DNA of 64,000 bases, from the NCBI GenBank assembly GCA_002917075.1, contig NTMA01000030.1, forward strand, positions 1-64,000, given 5' to 3'. A program made the position numbers and the translations under genes. The notes under the pieces are model-generated. The model ran no database searches and was not told where the DNA came from. It saw only the letters and a program-made list of their open reading frames with translations. Origin of the DNA: Hawksworthiomyces lignivorus. Lineage: Eukaryota; Ascomycota; Sordariomycetes; Ophiostomatales; Ophiostomataceae. Numbering within the stretch: position 1 is the stretch's first letter; every line of letters starts with the position of its first letter. This document shows positions 34,939 to 47,128 of the stretch, one piece after another.

Positions 34939-36707
34939 CTACCAGAACCCGATCTGTAGTGTTCTTTGACGCCGAGACTCTCGCCACTGCGTCCACGCCC
35001 GGGATGCCAGCAGTCGCACCGTGGGCAGGCTGATCACGATCACCGATACGGATACCTCCAGCCCAGACCACACCAGGCTGTCGGTGTCGTCCCAGGTGGG
35101 GTTGGCTGCGGCGGCGACGCCCACTGGCGCGCCCGCCAGGAAGCGGAGGCGCACGCAGGCAGTGACGAGCACGAACACGCCCAGGCCGAACATGACCAGG
35201 ATTACGACCTTGGCCGCGGGGGTCGCAGCGGGCGGCGCTAGCCGCCCAAGGATGGCCAGCAGGGGCCAAGGCACGAGTAGGATGGCCACATCCTGCGCGA
35301 TGCTAAAGGCCGCGGCGACGTCAGCCATAGCGCGGACATCGAGGCATGAGATGGGAGCTGCGGCTGCGGTAGTAGCGGCGGTAATATTGGTACCACCAAC
35401 CGGGGAGGCTGGCGACGTCCACCGCGTCCAGACGGCGTCGAGAGGCCGGCACTGAAAGATGTCGAGGAACAGGAAGAGCAAGTTGGAGAGGATGATCCAC
35501 CCGGCGAGGACCAAGATGGCCGCACGAATGCGGCGCCAGCGCTGGTGATAAAGTCGCCGGTAGTGGTGACGCTCGGGCGAGGCCGACTCGCGCATAATTA
35601 CTGGGAACATGGGGTCGAATAACCGTAGGTATAGGCAAAGCATGGACAGCTTGGTCAGACCGAGAATGGCAATGTACAACGTCTCGTCGACGTAGAACGC
35701 CTTTTTTCTAGAGTTAGCCCATCCCTTACTCTGGATCGCTTCCTCTCTATGGAATTAACTTACACGCATCGCCTTGACGATGTCTTCCGGCGGCACGGTC
35801 CAGATGTCAACGCCAAAACCCATGACGGCAGCTGAAATTCATACATTAGAAACTCGTAGATAAATTTGCTGTTCAGAAGAGAAACAAGAACGCGTACTCA
35901 CCATATTGTCCCATGACCAAAAAAGCTACAAAAATTGGCTTCAAAAAAGTAAGTATACGATTAAAGCATTCGACAGAAAAAGCCGGTCATCTACCATACC
36001 GTCATCACCAGGACAACATAGTCATCCAATGCCATGCGTGTTGAAATGTGCCAGCGTCCGAACAGCCGCAACACTAGACAAGCCACAGCGGGAATCTGAA
36101 TGGTGAAGAGCAGGAGCAGGCTCGTTTTTCTGGAGCGTGTCGGCCAGCGACAGGTCTCGGATAGAGTACGGAGAGTGTCTGGAAACGAAAAAAAAAGGCG
36201 AAAGATTTAAGTGAGCCACCTTCTTAGAGAGCGTATAAGAGAAGGCATGTGAGCTTTCAGGAAACTGGTACCTAATGCATCCGCCGGCGAGCACTGGTCA
36301 AGCAGGCACGCTTGGATGGCAGGGTCAAAAGCGAGTGCTTCACTATTTTTGTTGGTACTGCTGCTAGCACTGGTGCTATTGGAGAGACAAGCACAAAGTT
36401 CCGGTGTTGCCGCTATGCCGGAGGGCTGCGGCTGGTTTGTTGTCGTTTGGCCGCGGGATCCCGATGGAGTAGCTGTCGCCCCCAGTATACACTGGACCTA
36501 ACATTGAGCATTAGAAATGACAAGCTCATATTTCACTATAAGGTGAACGAGGTCATTGAGACATACACCGCATGTTGGAAGGATTGGGGAATTCTGCGGT
36601 AGTACAGCAGAGGTATCGGTGACTGCATGGGCTGATACGAGAAAGTGTAGCCATATCCAGCTACAACAGGCCTGAGCCGCAGGAGAAGATACGCTAATGG
36701 ATCTCAT
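34939..36707 (-). CDS. CFEM-domain PTH11-like seven-transmembrane receptor
   Basis: Six exons: 36567-36707, 36272-36497, 36000-36178, 35902-35938, 35764-35831 and 34939-35700, with introns of 61-93 bp; 470 aa. A signal peptide (about 1-28) is followed by a CFEM-like Cys domain: PTCGVQC, LCAC, QACLLDQC, ETC. One or two of the usual eight Cys are not visible and the middle is Ser/Thr-rich. Seven membrane segments follow, from SLLLLFTIQIPAVACLVLRLF to SLVWSGLEVSVSVIVISLPTVRLL, with the family signature GRWHISTRMALDDYVV after TM1 and MGFGVDIWTV before TM3. These receptors are proposed to sense surface or host cues at the plasma membrane. Several exons are tiny (37 and 68 nt), so an automatic gene call could easily miss the N-terminal half. 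The C-tail is short. Confidence 0.82.
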
Positions 36708-38480
36708 CTTTAGCTTGCCAGACGAGCAAATACCCGTTTCCTACCTTTATCCCCTCAGAGCGATATTTGTTAGCCCTTGTGGCTACTTGAAATAAAAGTG
36801 AGGCTGCTGCTGTAAATAAAAGTTTTGCAGGCGGGTTGCGACGCTCATGCTTATCATCTTCCTTTTGGAGGATCCACAAGACGACGATGGCATTCGAGAT
36901 TGCAGCTACTTCTCTGAATGCACTACCAGATATTAACATGATATTAAAGAATCGAGAAGAAAACTCATTAAGCAAAACACTGGCAACTTTGTCATGAAAG
37001 AAAATGCTTGTGCGATGGCAGCACAAATCCAACAATGCCACCGAACATATGGGGCTCAGAGGATCTCCCGTTGACAACTCTCTAAGAGAAGAACCAGGCA
37101 ATCACAATAGGGAAATGGGACTGATCTTGCCTGTTTCCTCTTACTTGCTTTTCCATTGTCACTCTCACCTGCGGGATGACTCTCTAGTGTTGCACGAAAG
37201 TATTGACAGTCGTCAGTAAAGAAAGGGTGGAGAGAAGTAGCCAAATATTTGAGAAGCTGTCACTCAAAAAGTAGATAGAGAATCGTAACCTGTGTATGCT
37301 GGTGTATCGTTGCATGCGCCCTTGTCTGACCTAGGAGAACTACCCTACTTCTAATTTTTATCCTATGCTATGTGTTCGTCATAATGTCCGAGATAAGTGA
37401 TACAGAGAGTAGCCAAAGATCATGAATTCTTCTTGTCATGGAACACAAACAACGCAGAACACTCACGGACGCACACACTCTTACGTCTCACGAAGCTGGA
37501 CAACCCGTCTCTAAAGTCTCTTGTCTGTCAATGCAACGATAGCCACGCAAAAGACTTTGCTGTTGGAGCAGCCCAGAAACAGGCCGCTCTAAAGTTTTTC
37601 TTTTCTTATCTTTTTGTGTAATCCTCTTTGTCGCCCACCCCCTATCGTTCCTCCACGCCCGCCCCTTTTGTATGTAATAAGTCAGCCATAGCCAGTGAAA
37701 TGAAGATCCCTTTTGCCTACTCCTTCTTTTATTTCGTTTATTTTTCTCGTCCACCATGCAAAAGATAATCAGATAACGTGTATTTCAACCATCACAGTCC
37801 CATATTCATGCCCGCATGCATCGTCTCTAATCCCTTTTGTCTCTGGTCCTCGTCCATCTTTCTTGTATATATGAAGTGACTGTTCGCTCAAAAGTCCCCG
37901 ATGACCCACTGCCAGCACCTCGTAGAGAAATTAGGTAGACATCTAAAATTACAAATAAAAAGTGAAATGGAAGATTTGAGAGGCTTTTTTGCAGTTGCCC
38001 TCTTCCTTGTGTTCCCGCATCCAAACGGACAAAACGTGCCGCGAAGTCATTTTTGGTCAGAATCCCATTCTGAACATGCTCCTGAAACAAGAATAAAGGA
38101 GAGAAAACTAGAAAAAAGCTTGTTGGTACATGACAAAAAATCGTAGTGCTGTTTGGACGTGTTTTGTTTAAAAGAGAAAAAGAACTGCCTTAGGCAGTGT
38201 TAGTTATATCTGCTTTGGAGAACGTTGCACGCAAGTCAAAATATAGTGCAAGAGATCTCACAATGTGAGGAAAATTAGGGAGAAGGACTGAATGACCAGA
38301 GCGGTTGAGAGTTGCGAAGAGCATGAGAGGGGGGGAAGGGAGGACGATCGCATGGCCTACCACGCCAGACTGGCACAAACACTCGAACTTGGGAAACGTG
38401 CTGTCACGCCGCGTCTCCCTGGATCAGACAGTCTTGTGCCTCTGTCTAGGCGAGTAACCTCCACCGGCGCCAGAGTCACC
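36708..38480. other. Intergenic, nothing recognised
   Basis: Upstream of the receptor gene and 3' flank of the YAG7-like gene, about 1.8 kb. Open stretches at 36694-37101 (-) and around 37400-38150 on both strands have no family features. Confidence 0.5.
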
Positions 38481-40184
38481 CTATGGCTCTTCGTTCCGGC
38501 GAGGGCCACGATAGTAGCCACCTCTGCTGCCGTCGTTGTTGTTGTTGACGCCACCACGGCCACGACCGCGGCCGCGGCCATCGCCGCCACGTCCACGACC
38601 ACGGAAGCTGCCGTTGCGGCCGCCGCGCCAACCACCTTCACGATCGCCGCGACCGCGATTATTGTGGCGCTGGACCTGGTGGAAGCCGTCATTGGCATCA
38701 GCAGGCGCGCCATTGGTGGTCGTACTGGCGTTCGGTGTCGGCGCGGCGGCGGCGGCCTCCTGCGGCGGGTGGTCGGGCTGCTCGTCCGCCCACGACTGCT
38801 TGTTGGGTGTATCGGCTGGCGTGGCTGTGAGGCCCGTCTCAGTCTCAGCTGGGTCGCGGGGCACCTCGACCCACTCCTGCGACATGCTCAGGTCCTTGGC
38901 ACCATTGGTGGTGTCCCACTGGCTCTCGCCAGCAGCGTTGGCAGCAGCATCGTCGACATCTGCGTTGGCGATGTTGCCCGACGCTTCTGCTGGAGCAGAT
39001 GCTTCGGCATGGCCGTTGACCAGCGGAGCGGTCTCGGCCAGAGGGGTGTCCGCACCAGCCTCGATCTCGGTGAGCCCGGCATTGGCAATAGTCGGATCGG
39101 TCTCGACCTGAGGAGCCGACTCCGGCTCAGCGTCCTCGGTAGCCTCGGTCTGGAAGAGGGGTGCGGCATGCGCAGCAGCAGCGGCCTTAACCTGAGCAAC
39201 TGTAGTGTGTTAGTAGGTAATGGAAGAGCAAGCACGGGGCTATGACCGCGGCGTATACGTATACATACAGGTCGTCTCGAGGGGCTCGTTGGCAACACTC
39301 TTAGTAGTCTCCTCGGAACCCTCGACGAGCTTCAGCATGGTCGCCACGCCACTCTCGTCGCCGGAGTACACCTGCAGCAGGACGCCCTCGAGGGCCAGGC
39401 TCTCGTCGGCTTGCTGGTTCTGTTCGTCGGCACGGCGGGCAGCCGCCAGACGAAGGAACTGAGAGAGGGCCAGGAGGCTGTCGTGCAAGGTTGTCTTGGC
39501 ATCAGTAGCGGCCTTCTCCGAGACTTCGCGGACGGCATCAGCCTTCTCCTTCTCCAGCTTCTCGGTTAGGGATTTGGCCAGGTCGGCCTTCTCGGTGGAT
39601 AAGCGCTGCTGGAAGTCTAGGTTGATCTTTTTCAGCAGGTTGTACTGCTCTTCGAGCTGGTTGAGCTGGGCAACGAGCGACGGCTTCTTCAGGTGTGCTG
39701 CTTTCTGGTCGGCATTGATGATCTTCAGCGAGACAAGCTCGTCGAGGGTCTTGTCTTTGTTCTCGGCGATGACACCATCTGTTTTGGACGCGTTGGACTA
39801 CACAAATTAGCCATGCGAATAAGCAGGCGGTGGGATTATTTGGGGGGGTGGGTGCAAAACTACTCACAATTTTCTTGTTGATGTTGCGGATGTTCCTAAA
39901 GGAAAAAAGAAGAAAGAAGTTAGGAAGGTTAGGAAATGCCCCAGGTCTCACATTGGCGTGATTCGAAGGCTGGAATGCAAAAAAGAAACGTACTTGGTGA
40001 GTTCACGGATGTATGCGGGCTCCGCCGAATCTTCGCCGTTGGCCTCATTCGGAGCCACAGAGGAAGCCTTCTCAGAAGGAGGAGCTGGCGCAGGTGACTC
40101 AGTGCGCTCAGACTTTGCCTTCTTCTTCTTGGCGGATTTGGACTCGACGACGGCCGCGGGATTCTGGATAGAAGTTGCCGCCAT
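38481..40184 (-). CDS. YAG7: YAG7-like dimerisation-domain protein with RGG tail
   Basis: Four exons: 39994-40184, 39868-39895 (28 nt), 39269-39797 and 38481-39199, with introns of 98, 70 and 69 bp; 488 aa from MAATSIQNPAAVV. N-terminal Lys/Ser/Pro-rich segment, then a conserved helical region (YIRELTKNIRNINKKI ... ELVSLKIINADQKAAH ... coiled coil QLNQLEEQYNLLKKINLDFQQRL) and an LLALSQFLRLAAARRADEQ block. An acidic Ala-rich stretch follows, and the C-terminus (about 445-480) is RGG/RG-rich with poly-Asn. This layout fits fungal YAG7-family proteins, cytoplasmic proteins poorly understood in function; the RGG tail suggests RNA association. Assignment rests on overall pattern memory, not on a catalytic motif. 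Confidence 0.7.
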
Positions 40185-42197
40185 ATTGTGGATTCGCTTA
40201 GTTGGAATTGGAGTTCGGTAGTGAGCTCTGGAGAGTTTGGATTTGATGTCAGAATGGGGCACACAAACGTGGAATTCAACAAGAGCAATACGCAGACGAA
40301 GAGAGACAGGGAATTGAAAGCTGACTTCTATGTAGAACGAGGGAGAGGCAAAAAAAGGGGAAAGGCAGCAAACAAAACAGGCGATGCGGTGCGTGATCAG
40401 AACTAACTGAAGTGTTCACTCACGAGAAGCTAATATGCGACAAACAAGACGAAAGACGATCTATAGGGATGCTGGAGATCTTCTTTTGAAATAGTATGGT
40501 ATAGAGATAATAACTTTTTGGGTGGGAGATTTGGATTGTTTGAGAATGTTTTCTTTTTTCAGAGAGTTGGTTGGGTATGGACGGGGAAGTTTGGGGAATC
40601 TGAATTTTGTGTGCTTTGATGTCACAAAAAGAACTGAGCCAAATGAAGACCAAGAAAGGGAAGGCACACAGTAGGTAGCAAAGGGTTCGTTGCTTCGGTT
40701 GCCTTCTACCCCACGCGACCCCTTCCCTGTTTGGCCAATCAGCGCAATGGACACACGACCAGAGCTTCTTCATCTGTTTAAGCGTGTAGACGGGCTCCAT
40801 ATGCTTCTAGCGTGTATATAATACTCCGTATGCTTAGCTACTCCTCCGTGCTTCGGTCACCCCTCCGTAGTCTGTCTGATATACGCATCTCACGCTATGG
40901 CTTACCCGGTTTGCTGCTAGTACCCCTGCTCTCCTTAGATGAATGAGGCGAAAACTGAGGCGAAAACAGAGAAACCTTCGGTCGCAAATGTGCTCATGCC
41001 CGAGCTTGTAGGGGGGGGGGCAATTTTGGCAGCAGGTAATTACTTTGCCCTTTTTATTATTATTATTATATATGTATATATATATTGTGTGTTATTGTTT
41101 GTCTATGAAGAACACTGTCCTTTAGATGAAAGTGAGAAAAGTAAGCCTTGAGCGCAACAAGGCAGGAAATACACGTACTCGCGGTTGATGTCTTGCAGCT
41201 GTTGTGGGTTCGCAATGCTAGCAGGACCCGCAAGGACAACTGGTGATATGCATGATGCTACGGGCTATTACTGGTCCTCTTGCATACTAGCTGTTGTCTG
41301 CAAGTACCTTCGATCTTGCTTGTTGTTGAACCGATCGTGTAGTGGGATGGGTTCCGCAACTAAAATTGTTGTACGGAGTACTTTCTTTTGGTTCAACAAA
41401 ATGACGACCCCGCCGGACCCGTTGCGAAGATCCAACGGCACCATCGGATCCCCTTCTGATACCCCTTTTTCTCTGCCGTAGTTTGGCAATTCGATGGCCA
41501 CACGACTGAAAGTAAGTAAAATTTGTCAAAGTCGCACCATCAAGGGCAAAAGAACTTTACAAAGCTTCTCTATGAAGACAGGATGCTAGAGAATGATCTG
41601 CCCATATTGTGATGATAGTTATAAACCTTGGGAATCAACATATTGAAGACTAGAATACAACATCCCCTATCTTAATAACGATGGGACCCGGCAGCCTGAT
41701 ATCGTGTATACAATAGACGGTCCCAATGATCAATCAAAAACCGTAAAGAGAACGCGTTCATCTGTCTGCTCCTGCAGCACATCCAGACCTGCGCATGTCG
41801 GCGTGTGCTCGCGATGTATTATACCGCGTACGGCTCTAGCTCCCTTCCGCGCAGACACGATATCTGGTGCCCTTGCAGGCCATTATCACTCTCCGTCTCC
41901 TTGGTTGACTCGCCTATTGTAGGCTGCGGACGAATTTATACTGGCTCGTGCAAGTGGAGGGCTCTTCTGTCATAGCTATGTTCGCGTGCTAGACGGGGAA
42001 GGCCACCCTACCTAGTATCTTGAAGGACAGAATATGCGTGGCATCATTTAGTATCTCTGGCCCTTTCTGGAAGTCCACGTCCAATTGTCTCATCTACTCA
42101 TAGATGTGCGTCTATATAGTTGCGAGGCGCAAGACTGTCTGCCAGGCATATTTTATTAGGCGATTGCAAGGTGCCTTCGCATGTGCTGATGCGTGCA
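40185..42197. other. Intergenic, nothing recognised
   Basis: About 2 kb between the YAG7-like gene (upstream side) and the 3' end of the CENP-W gene. Contains simple AT repeats (about 41055-41085). Short open stretches on both strands carry no motifs. Confidence 0.5.
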
Positions 42198-42633
42198 CTA
42201 TCCCTTGAATTTGAGGACGGTGTCCTGCAGTTCCATTTTTGTTAGCCCTGGCATCCAGTGGACAAGCTTTCCAAGACGGCGGAAGAAGAAGACAAACCCC
42301 AGTCACTTTCTTAACGCTGCGCACCGTGATGCCGCGCTCGCCGCCGCGCTTGGACTCGATCGAGGCTTCTTTGACGAGACTGTAGCTTTTGTCAGCGTGA
42401 CGGAAATGTGGCAGGCGGAAATGATGGGGAAAACACACGATTGCATAAATAGCAGATAGTCGAGGAAGATCTAGAAGAGTAGTTAGACAGGCTGTCGTCG
42501 CCTTCGAAATTCGCGTCTCGATCAGTCGGGAACCTACCAGAACGTCAACATTGCGACTTAGATTAGTATTAGCGTGCGCCTTGACAATTTTCTTGACAGT
42601 CGCACGCGGATAGAGTTTCTGGCCAGGTGCCAT
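42198..42633 (-). CDS. CENP-W: CENP-W, histone-fold inner kinetochore subunit
   Basis: Four small exons: 42538-42633, 42439-42470 (32 nt), 42298-42379 and 42198-42224 (27 nt), with introns of 67, 59 and 73 bp; 78 aa. The product reads MAPGQKLYPRATVKKIVKAH..., then IFLDYLLFMQSLVKEA, then GGERGITVRSVKKVT and ends DTVLKFKG, the full histone fold of CENP-W at normal family length. CENP-W pairs with CENP-T and binds centromeric DNA as part of the CCAN. No single exon is long enough to stand out, so the gene is easy to miss. The splice phases are exact. Head-to-head with prefoldin subunit 4. Confidence 0.88.
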
Positions 42634-43283
42634 AGCAAACAGTTTGGCAATTTCTCTTATTGGTGATTCTGTGAAGTAAGTGGTGGTGTTGGTTCTTATC
42701 GATGTGTGAGCGTCGATGTTGACCATCAAGATGCGGAGTCGCGTGCGACGCGATTTGCTTTCAGGCCAATGACCGTGATTACATAATGGTGGTGGGCAGC
42801 GTAACTACCAGCTCTTCGAGACGCTGCAGCTCAAGAAAACGAAAATTTGAAACATATCTTACGCCAACGGAATGGAGAGTCACTACATTGGGAGTTAGAA
42901 AAAAGAAACAAAATTGAAGTAGTTTTCTTTTCTCTTCTGTAGTTATCTTCACTTTAGCTTATTATGAGTTTACTTGCACGTAGCTCTAGAACTTTTTGCC
43001 TAACATTTTCCTCAGAGCTTGGCGGGGAAACTACTGCACTATGCGGAGAGCTGGCTTCTAAAGAACACCCCACCAAAATTTTTGGATACGTCCAGAAAAG
43101 CCCCATGCACCCCCCAGCTTGCCAGTTTTCACCTTGCCGTCTTCTTCAGGAAAACAACGGGGCAGCGAATGACCTGACAAGAGTAGTACCGCTGTTCCAG
43201 TAAAGTGGCAGAAGCGTCATCTAGGTCGCCGTTCGAGACTTGTTCATACCTCTCTCTACATCTTACCGTTCCGATTTTCAGAG
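42634..43283. promoter_or_regulatory. Divergent promoter region, CENP-W / prefoldin 4
   Basis: 650 bp between the two start codons, including a pyrimidine-rich stretch near 42930 (TTTTCTTTTCTCTTC). No further motif assigned. Confidence 0.5.
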
Positions 43284-43858
43284 ATGGCGACCGTACAGCG
43301 TCGGATGGTGAGACTTGGGTTCCTCCCCCACGGTGCTGTCTTTGGATGTCTTGTTTTACCTTGCGCTAACCGGACCAGCTGAGCAAAGAGGAGGAGGAGG
43401 CCGCCGGCCCGGAGGTCGAGGTCCGCCGCGAGGACCAGGCGAAGATCAACAAGTTCAGCCGGCTGCACCAGCGGGAGCTGAATCTGGAAGAGGACCTGAA
43501 GACGAAGAACAAGGAGAAGGAGGAGCTGGATGATATCACGGTGGAGCTGGAGCTTATCGACGAGGACGACAAGGTTCCGTATGTTTCAGCCTCAGCCCCT
43601 TCGCATTCCCTTTCCTGCTTTTCATACGTCGCCGCCTCATGAGACTAACTCTGGTTCTCTCCCAGATACCGCATCGGGGACGCCTTCTTTCAGATTAAGG
43701 CGACCAAGGCTCTCAATCTGATCGAAATCTCGTCTGCCAAGACGGAAGAGGAGATCGCCACACTGGAAGACACGCTCAGCAGTATTCGTGACGAGATGAC
43801 CCAGCTCAAGGTGGACTTGTACGCGCGGTTCGGGCGGAGCATCAACCTCGAGACATGA
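43284..43858 (+). CDS. GIM3: Prefoldin subunit 4
   Basis: Three exons: 43284-43307 (24 nt), 43379-43578 and 43666-43858, with introns of 71 and 87 bp; 138 aa, the normal length. Two coiled-coil helices (VRREDQAKINKFSRLHQREL and EEEIATLEDTLSSIRDEMTQLKVDLYARFG) flank the central beta-hairpin (DKVPYRIGDAFFQI). This is the beta-type prefoldin layout and matches subunit 4. It is part of the cytosolic hexamer that hands unfolded actin and tubulin to CCT. The start MATVQRRM is the only ATG that joins in phase to exon 2. Confidence 0.9.
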
Positions 43859-46800
43859 CACCGTTGGATAAAGAGGCTAGGCCGAGGGGAGGCCAGTGTT
43901 TGTACATTGTTGTGGTTTAATACCTCTAGCGTCTTTATTTTTTCAGTACATACAATGCCACCATGATATACCCAGAAACAGCTCCTCACAGTTGGTGATG
44001 CCTTCCCGGCTTCAATATCTCCGAAGCTCATGAAACCACAGCTTGTCAACAATTTCACGCAGACATGTCGATATTGGCTCTTAATATTTTGACTATGACT
44101 GCTTTCTTTTTTGCAGGACTGACGCAACTACGGGCTTTTACATGGTGCACTTCGTTGTGTAGTCCTCTTGGACGTAGTTGTCAACTCCGACTGGTATCTT
44201 TCGTCCGACTATGTAGTCAAAAGTCTCTTGAAGATGCAGTCGCTGTCACAATTTCAACCACAAATCACAAAAACTTCTTCAGCTGAAACGCTTCTAAGAA
44301 TGCACAAACCTTAAGAAGCGAAGAGACGAAGAGACGAAGAGACAAAGAGACAAAGAGACCCAAGATTAGCTGACTATGGCTGCTCTCCGCCTTTGCCGCT
44401 ACCGTCATCATTTGCTCCTCCTCATTATCTACGATTTTACCGGGAGGGTTCCCATTCAGCTGTTTTGATAGTGTGTGATTTATGCTTGTGCCGACGTAGT
44501 ATTCTGTCGCACTGGCCCGCCACATTTGCAGACTGTCGCCTCGGCCCTCTGGCAGTCCTTGTTGCAATGAACAATATGTGTGACTGGAAGAGTACAGCGG
44601 CTATGTCTCATGCGTCATAACTTTTGATGTAGTTGGCGCTCCTGCGCTAGAGAGATCACGAGCATGTAACCCGGGCTGCAGGTCTGGGTCATGCAAGTTG
44701 CGATCCTGGAACAGACACCATAACTGCCGAGTCCTGCAGACCGAAATGCGGCCCTGACAGATGCCACAGACATGTCGTTGGCGACAGCATGGGAGCGCAT
44801 CACGTAGCGGCACAGGCTATCCGTGTGCTGCCAATTGCCGTACGCGTAGAGTAGTTAGCAGGGTTGTCCCGCACTGGAAGTTGCAAGCAACGACGGCAGC
44901 TGCGCCGGTCACGCCGATAAAGGAGGCATGCGATCGGCGACCTGCAGCGGTTGCCTTTCAATCACTTCGTTCACAACCTTTTATGTGACAAGGGGATTAT
45001 TGTTAGGTGGCTACGAGGTAGGTTTGTGAGGTACTAGACAGGCAAGTTGCATCGTAGGCTGGGGTAACACGGCTCGGGTATATCTTAGGGAGGTGAACGG
45101 TTGGGCCGCAGGGACGGTGGGCGGCCAGCATCTGCCAAGACCTCAAGCTCACTCCGCGATGACGGACCCGGACCAGGGCGTCTAATGGGCAGCACGCGAC
45201 CCTCACAAGAGCCCGGCCCCAGTCGTCATACCTGCAGAAGCTTTCCGATGTACGACCTCTGGACGTCATCTCTCTTTGGAAGGTCTTTCCCTTCCCCCCC
45301 TAGTCTGGCCAATCATAAATCAGATATTTCGGCCAAAATATCGCCATTAAAGAACGAAAAAGAAAAGAAAAGAAAAGAATGCATGCACGGTCCCAGTAAT
45401 TATCATTTCTTGAGCAGGCGGGTGAATAAAAGTGGAGCTCAGGCTGTGAGCACCAGGCATTTGGGAACAGTTATCATTGAGAAAAACGAAAACGAGGATT
45501 CGGCTCAAAGGTACAGAATAAGAGCGAGCACCGTCTCTTCTCCATATCCCCGTACCAGCATGCTTAATGTGCGTAGCATGTATCGTAGGCCTAGGCTACT
45601 TAGGCCCCGTACGGGGACGACCACCAATCCCCCACACCCCCTCGGCTATTGACTTCCACGCCCTTAGTGTGACGCCTGTCCGTTTTTGCTTTGCAACTTT
45701 AGGAATCTCGTCAGCATTCAGTGGAAGCTGATGCGACTCTGCGAGCAAACTTTGCTCCCCTTGTCTTTTCTCTCCATCCTCTCAGCAACCAAGGTCCCAA
45801 GTCCGTCCTCGGGGTCCAAAAAGCGGTTAACACGGCACCATTGTCCATGTATCACAACTAATTGTGTGCAGTTCCCTTAAACCTCCCTTCTTTATTGATT
45901 TTCACGCAAAGTCTGTCAAGGACTAGGTAGACTGATCATTCAATAGTAGAATTTGTTCCACAAAACGGTCCTTTGATGTACGACGTATTTCTTGCATAGC
46001 TCTTCTTGGGCTCTTTTCATCTCTATGTCCTACACGGACTTAGAGCAAGGTTTCTTCGCCATGATAGTTGATTCTTGCCTCCCCCCTTGTCAAGTTCAAA
46101 TAAGTTTAGTACTTTGTTAAGCCGCATCTGGCCTGGCCAGCCGCCTGCTTCTGCTTCCAAGGCGATTATTTTTCACCATGAAAATAAGCATTGAATAGCT
46201 ATCGGGCTAACTTCGGTGTGCATGGCTCCCATCCGCAACTAGAGTTCTTCCGCGTGACGGAAGAACAGGGCAATGAACTCACGGCGACAAAAAAATGCCG
46301 GCAGAGGTCTCTTCATTAATTCAAAAACAGCGCATGCGTTCTCGTACCTCGTACAGTTAAAATTGTTTCTTAGGCCAAAAAGCCTGTGTGCCGGCTCCGG
46401 GGACCCCACCCTCTCAATCATCAAACTTTCTCGCCTGTCACAGCGAATGGGGAAAAGTGGATCTTCTGTGCCGGTCCGGTCGTCGACGTCCTCGTTCTTG
46501 GCCTGCTAGCACGCTGTTCCTAATTCTCTCCCGTTGAACTTTTTTTTTTGGTCCTGAGACCGGATTTTGGAGTTTACCGCCTTGTGTGAACAAACGTGTA
46601 TTAGTGTTATGGTCGTAAGATAGCAATTGTGTCTGTTGTATAATAGTCCTTCTCTTTCTGATGTTTTTTTTTATTGTTGAATCTTAATTTCCTTTTCTTC
46701 TTTTTTCACACTGAACGCTCTTTCCCCTATTTTATTTGTATGCATTTCCCTTCTGTCCTTACAATCAAAGACGGATAATACCTCTTGTTTACATTTGTCT

Positions 46801-47128
46801 ACATTGGTTTTTTTTTTTCATTTCTTTTTTTTTTTCTTTTTCTTTAATCCACTTCTCCTTTTCCATATTATTGTTACTATTTTTTTTTTTAGGTTCGTGA
46901 CTGTTGGAGAACTGATCGTCTCCAACTTTCGATTTTTCACCAGAGGTCTAGATCTTCTACTGCATCTGCATCTTTAGTCTACTTTCGTAATTTCATACTG
47001 TCTTTGACACTGCCTCTGCGAGCAATTTGATATTTGGTTCTCATCTGTGACTAAAAACATCGTGTTCGCTTGCTTCTACTTTCACAATTCCTCTTATTGC
47101 TTTTGAAAAAAGAGGCACATATTGCACA
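43859..47128. other. Long intergenic stretch, no intact gene
   Basis: 3.3 kb. On the - strand at about 44603-44990 there is a Cys-containing stretch (SFIGVTGAAAVVACNFQ, then LCRYVMRSHAVAND...) that could be a relic of a small secreted protein, but no in-frame ATG precedes it. The segment 46640-46900 is a very T-rich leader, probably the 5' untranslated region of the MFS gene. An open stretch at 45101-45652 (+) has no recognisable content. Confidence 0.45.
44321..44360. repeat. 8-bp tandem repeat, five units
   Basis: AAGAGAC(G/A/C) repeated five times without interruption; three units end in G or A before drifting. Confidence 0.9.

Noticed and set aside
38292..39245. 317-codon open frame on the + strand
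   Set aside because: Antisense shadow of the Gly/Ala/Arg-rich 3' exon of the YAG7-like gene.
44603..44990. Possible small cysteine-containing secreted protein on the - strand
   Set aside because: No in-frame ATG, a stop just upstream, and the intron needed is weak; at most a relic.
45101..45652. 183-codon open frame on the + strand
   Set aside because: No recognised domain, low-complexity and basic composition, no splice or context support.
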